DNA of 64,000 nucleotides from the NCBI RefSeq assembly GCF_000300005.1, contig NC_018691.1, positions 4,731,001 through 4,795,000 of the forward strand. Direction: 5' to 3'. The first letter of the stretch is position 1. Each line of letters begins with the position of its first letter. The DNA comes from Alloalcanivorax dieselolei B5 (lineage in GTDB: Bacteria; Pseudomonadota; Gammaproteobacteria; Pseudomonadales; Alcanivoracaceae). Position numbers and translations under genes: made by a program. The notes beneath the pieces were generated by a model that was not told the origin of the DNA, made no database searches, and saw only the letters and a list, made by a program, of their open reading frames with translations. Below, one piece after another: positions 63,837-64,000 of this stretch.

Positions 63837-64000
63837 ATGAGAGCCTTCGTGCTGCGCGCCCGAGCCGCCCCCACCGACAGTCGCCGCCTGCGCGAAGGTG
63901 TGGGACAGGCCGCCCATACCGAGATTCTGGCGCACAGCCTGATGAACGCCCTGTTCGTTGCGCAATCCCACCGCGACGATGTCACCGTCTACCTGGTACT
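63837..64000 (+). CDS. trmY: tRNA pseudouridine N1-methyltransferase, TrmY-like (5' end only)
   Basis: The first 54 residues are visible before the window ends. They read MRAFVLRARAAPTDSRRLRE, then GVGQAAHTEILAHSLMNAL and FVAQSHRDDVTVYLV, matching the N-terminus of the TrmY/DUF358 SPOUT methyltransferase family. TrmY methylates pseudouridine 54 in archaeal tRNA; bacterial members occur in some Gammaproteobacteria, with less certain substrate. The ribosome binding site is weak. It lies 95 bases after higA. Confidence 0.82.
   Translation, partial: MRAFVLRARAAPTDSRRLREGVGQAAHTEILAHSLMNALFVAQSHRDDVTVYLV

Overview
The window is GC-rich, gene-dense DNA from an aerobic, probably marine gammaproteobacterium close to the Alcanivorax/Pseudomonas side of the class. 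The pointers are the block dsbA - cytochrome c4 - cytochrome c5 - engB as in Pseudomonas, a clade I nosRZDFYL cluster, an Mrp Na+/H+ antiporter cluster, an ectoine hydroxylase, TRAP transporters, and Pseudomonas-like REP palindromes. The species assignment is inference. I saw no rRNA, tRNA, CRISPR array, insertion sequence or prophage.

Layout. 1-5771 (-): an MdtABC-type tripartite RND efflux operon, cut by the left edge. 6041-12000: catalase, TrhA/hemolysin III, a YncD/PqqU-like TonB receptor, a glutathione peroxidase and a DJ-1/PfpI protein, with a large nested inverted repeat between the convergent receptor and peroxidase genes. 12170-14905 (+): dGTPase and a LuxR-type regulator with a CRP/Vfr-like palindrome in front. 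15079-23001: nitrous oxide reduction (nosRZDFYL on -) facing a c551-type cytochrome (+). Both promoters carry FNR/DNR-like boxes at the right spacing. 23251-26803: an endonuclease/exonuclease/phosphatase-family protein, DsbA, cytochromes c4 and c5, EngB. 26804-27512: a non-coding interval with a sigma-E-type promoter and terminator framing a ~150-nt minus-strand small RNA at the position where E. coli has Spot 42 and P. aeruginosa has ErsA, plus an opposing sigma-54 promoter.

27513-33270 (-): mrpA(B)CDEFG. 33659-36706 (+): a Kazal-like lipoprotein and a DUF2868/DUF3482 membrane protein-GTPase pair. 36815-42769: the distal valine pathway (mmsA, acyl-CoA dehydrogenase, 3-hydroxyisobutyryl-CoA hydrolase, mmsB) under a divergent AraC regulator. 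42789-48728: EctD, a short-chain dehydrogenase, a LysR regulator and a DctPQM TRAP transporter. 48857-55243: a HAD phosphatase, an uncharacterised two-gene membrane system, SoxR and a YadGH-type ABC exporter. 55324-61883 (-): a large repetitive lipoprotein, a GST, an MscS channel, a peroxiredoxin and a VIT-vWA protein with a sorting-type C-terminus. 62017-64000: a small membrane protein, YajQ, a HigBA toxin-antitoxin pair and the start of a TrmY-like tRNA methyltransferase.

Three themes recur: respiratory and redox flexibility (N2O reduction, small c-type cytochromes, catalase, peroxidases, SoxR, DsbA), salt and osmotic adaptation (Mrp, EctD, MscS), and envelope maintenance (RND pump, ABC exporter, envelope-stress small RNA, surface lipoproteins). 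The most interesting unexplained pieces are the envelope-stress small RNA locus at 26933-27307, the repetitive lipoprotein at 55324-57222 and the membrane pair at 49916-52235.
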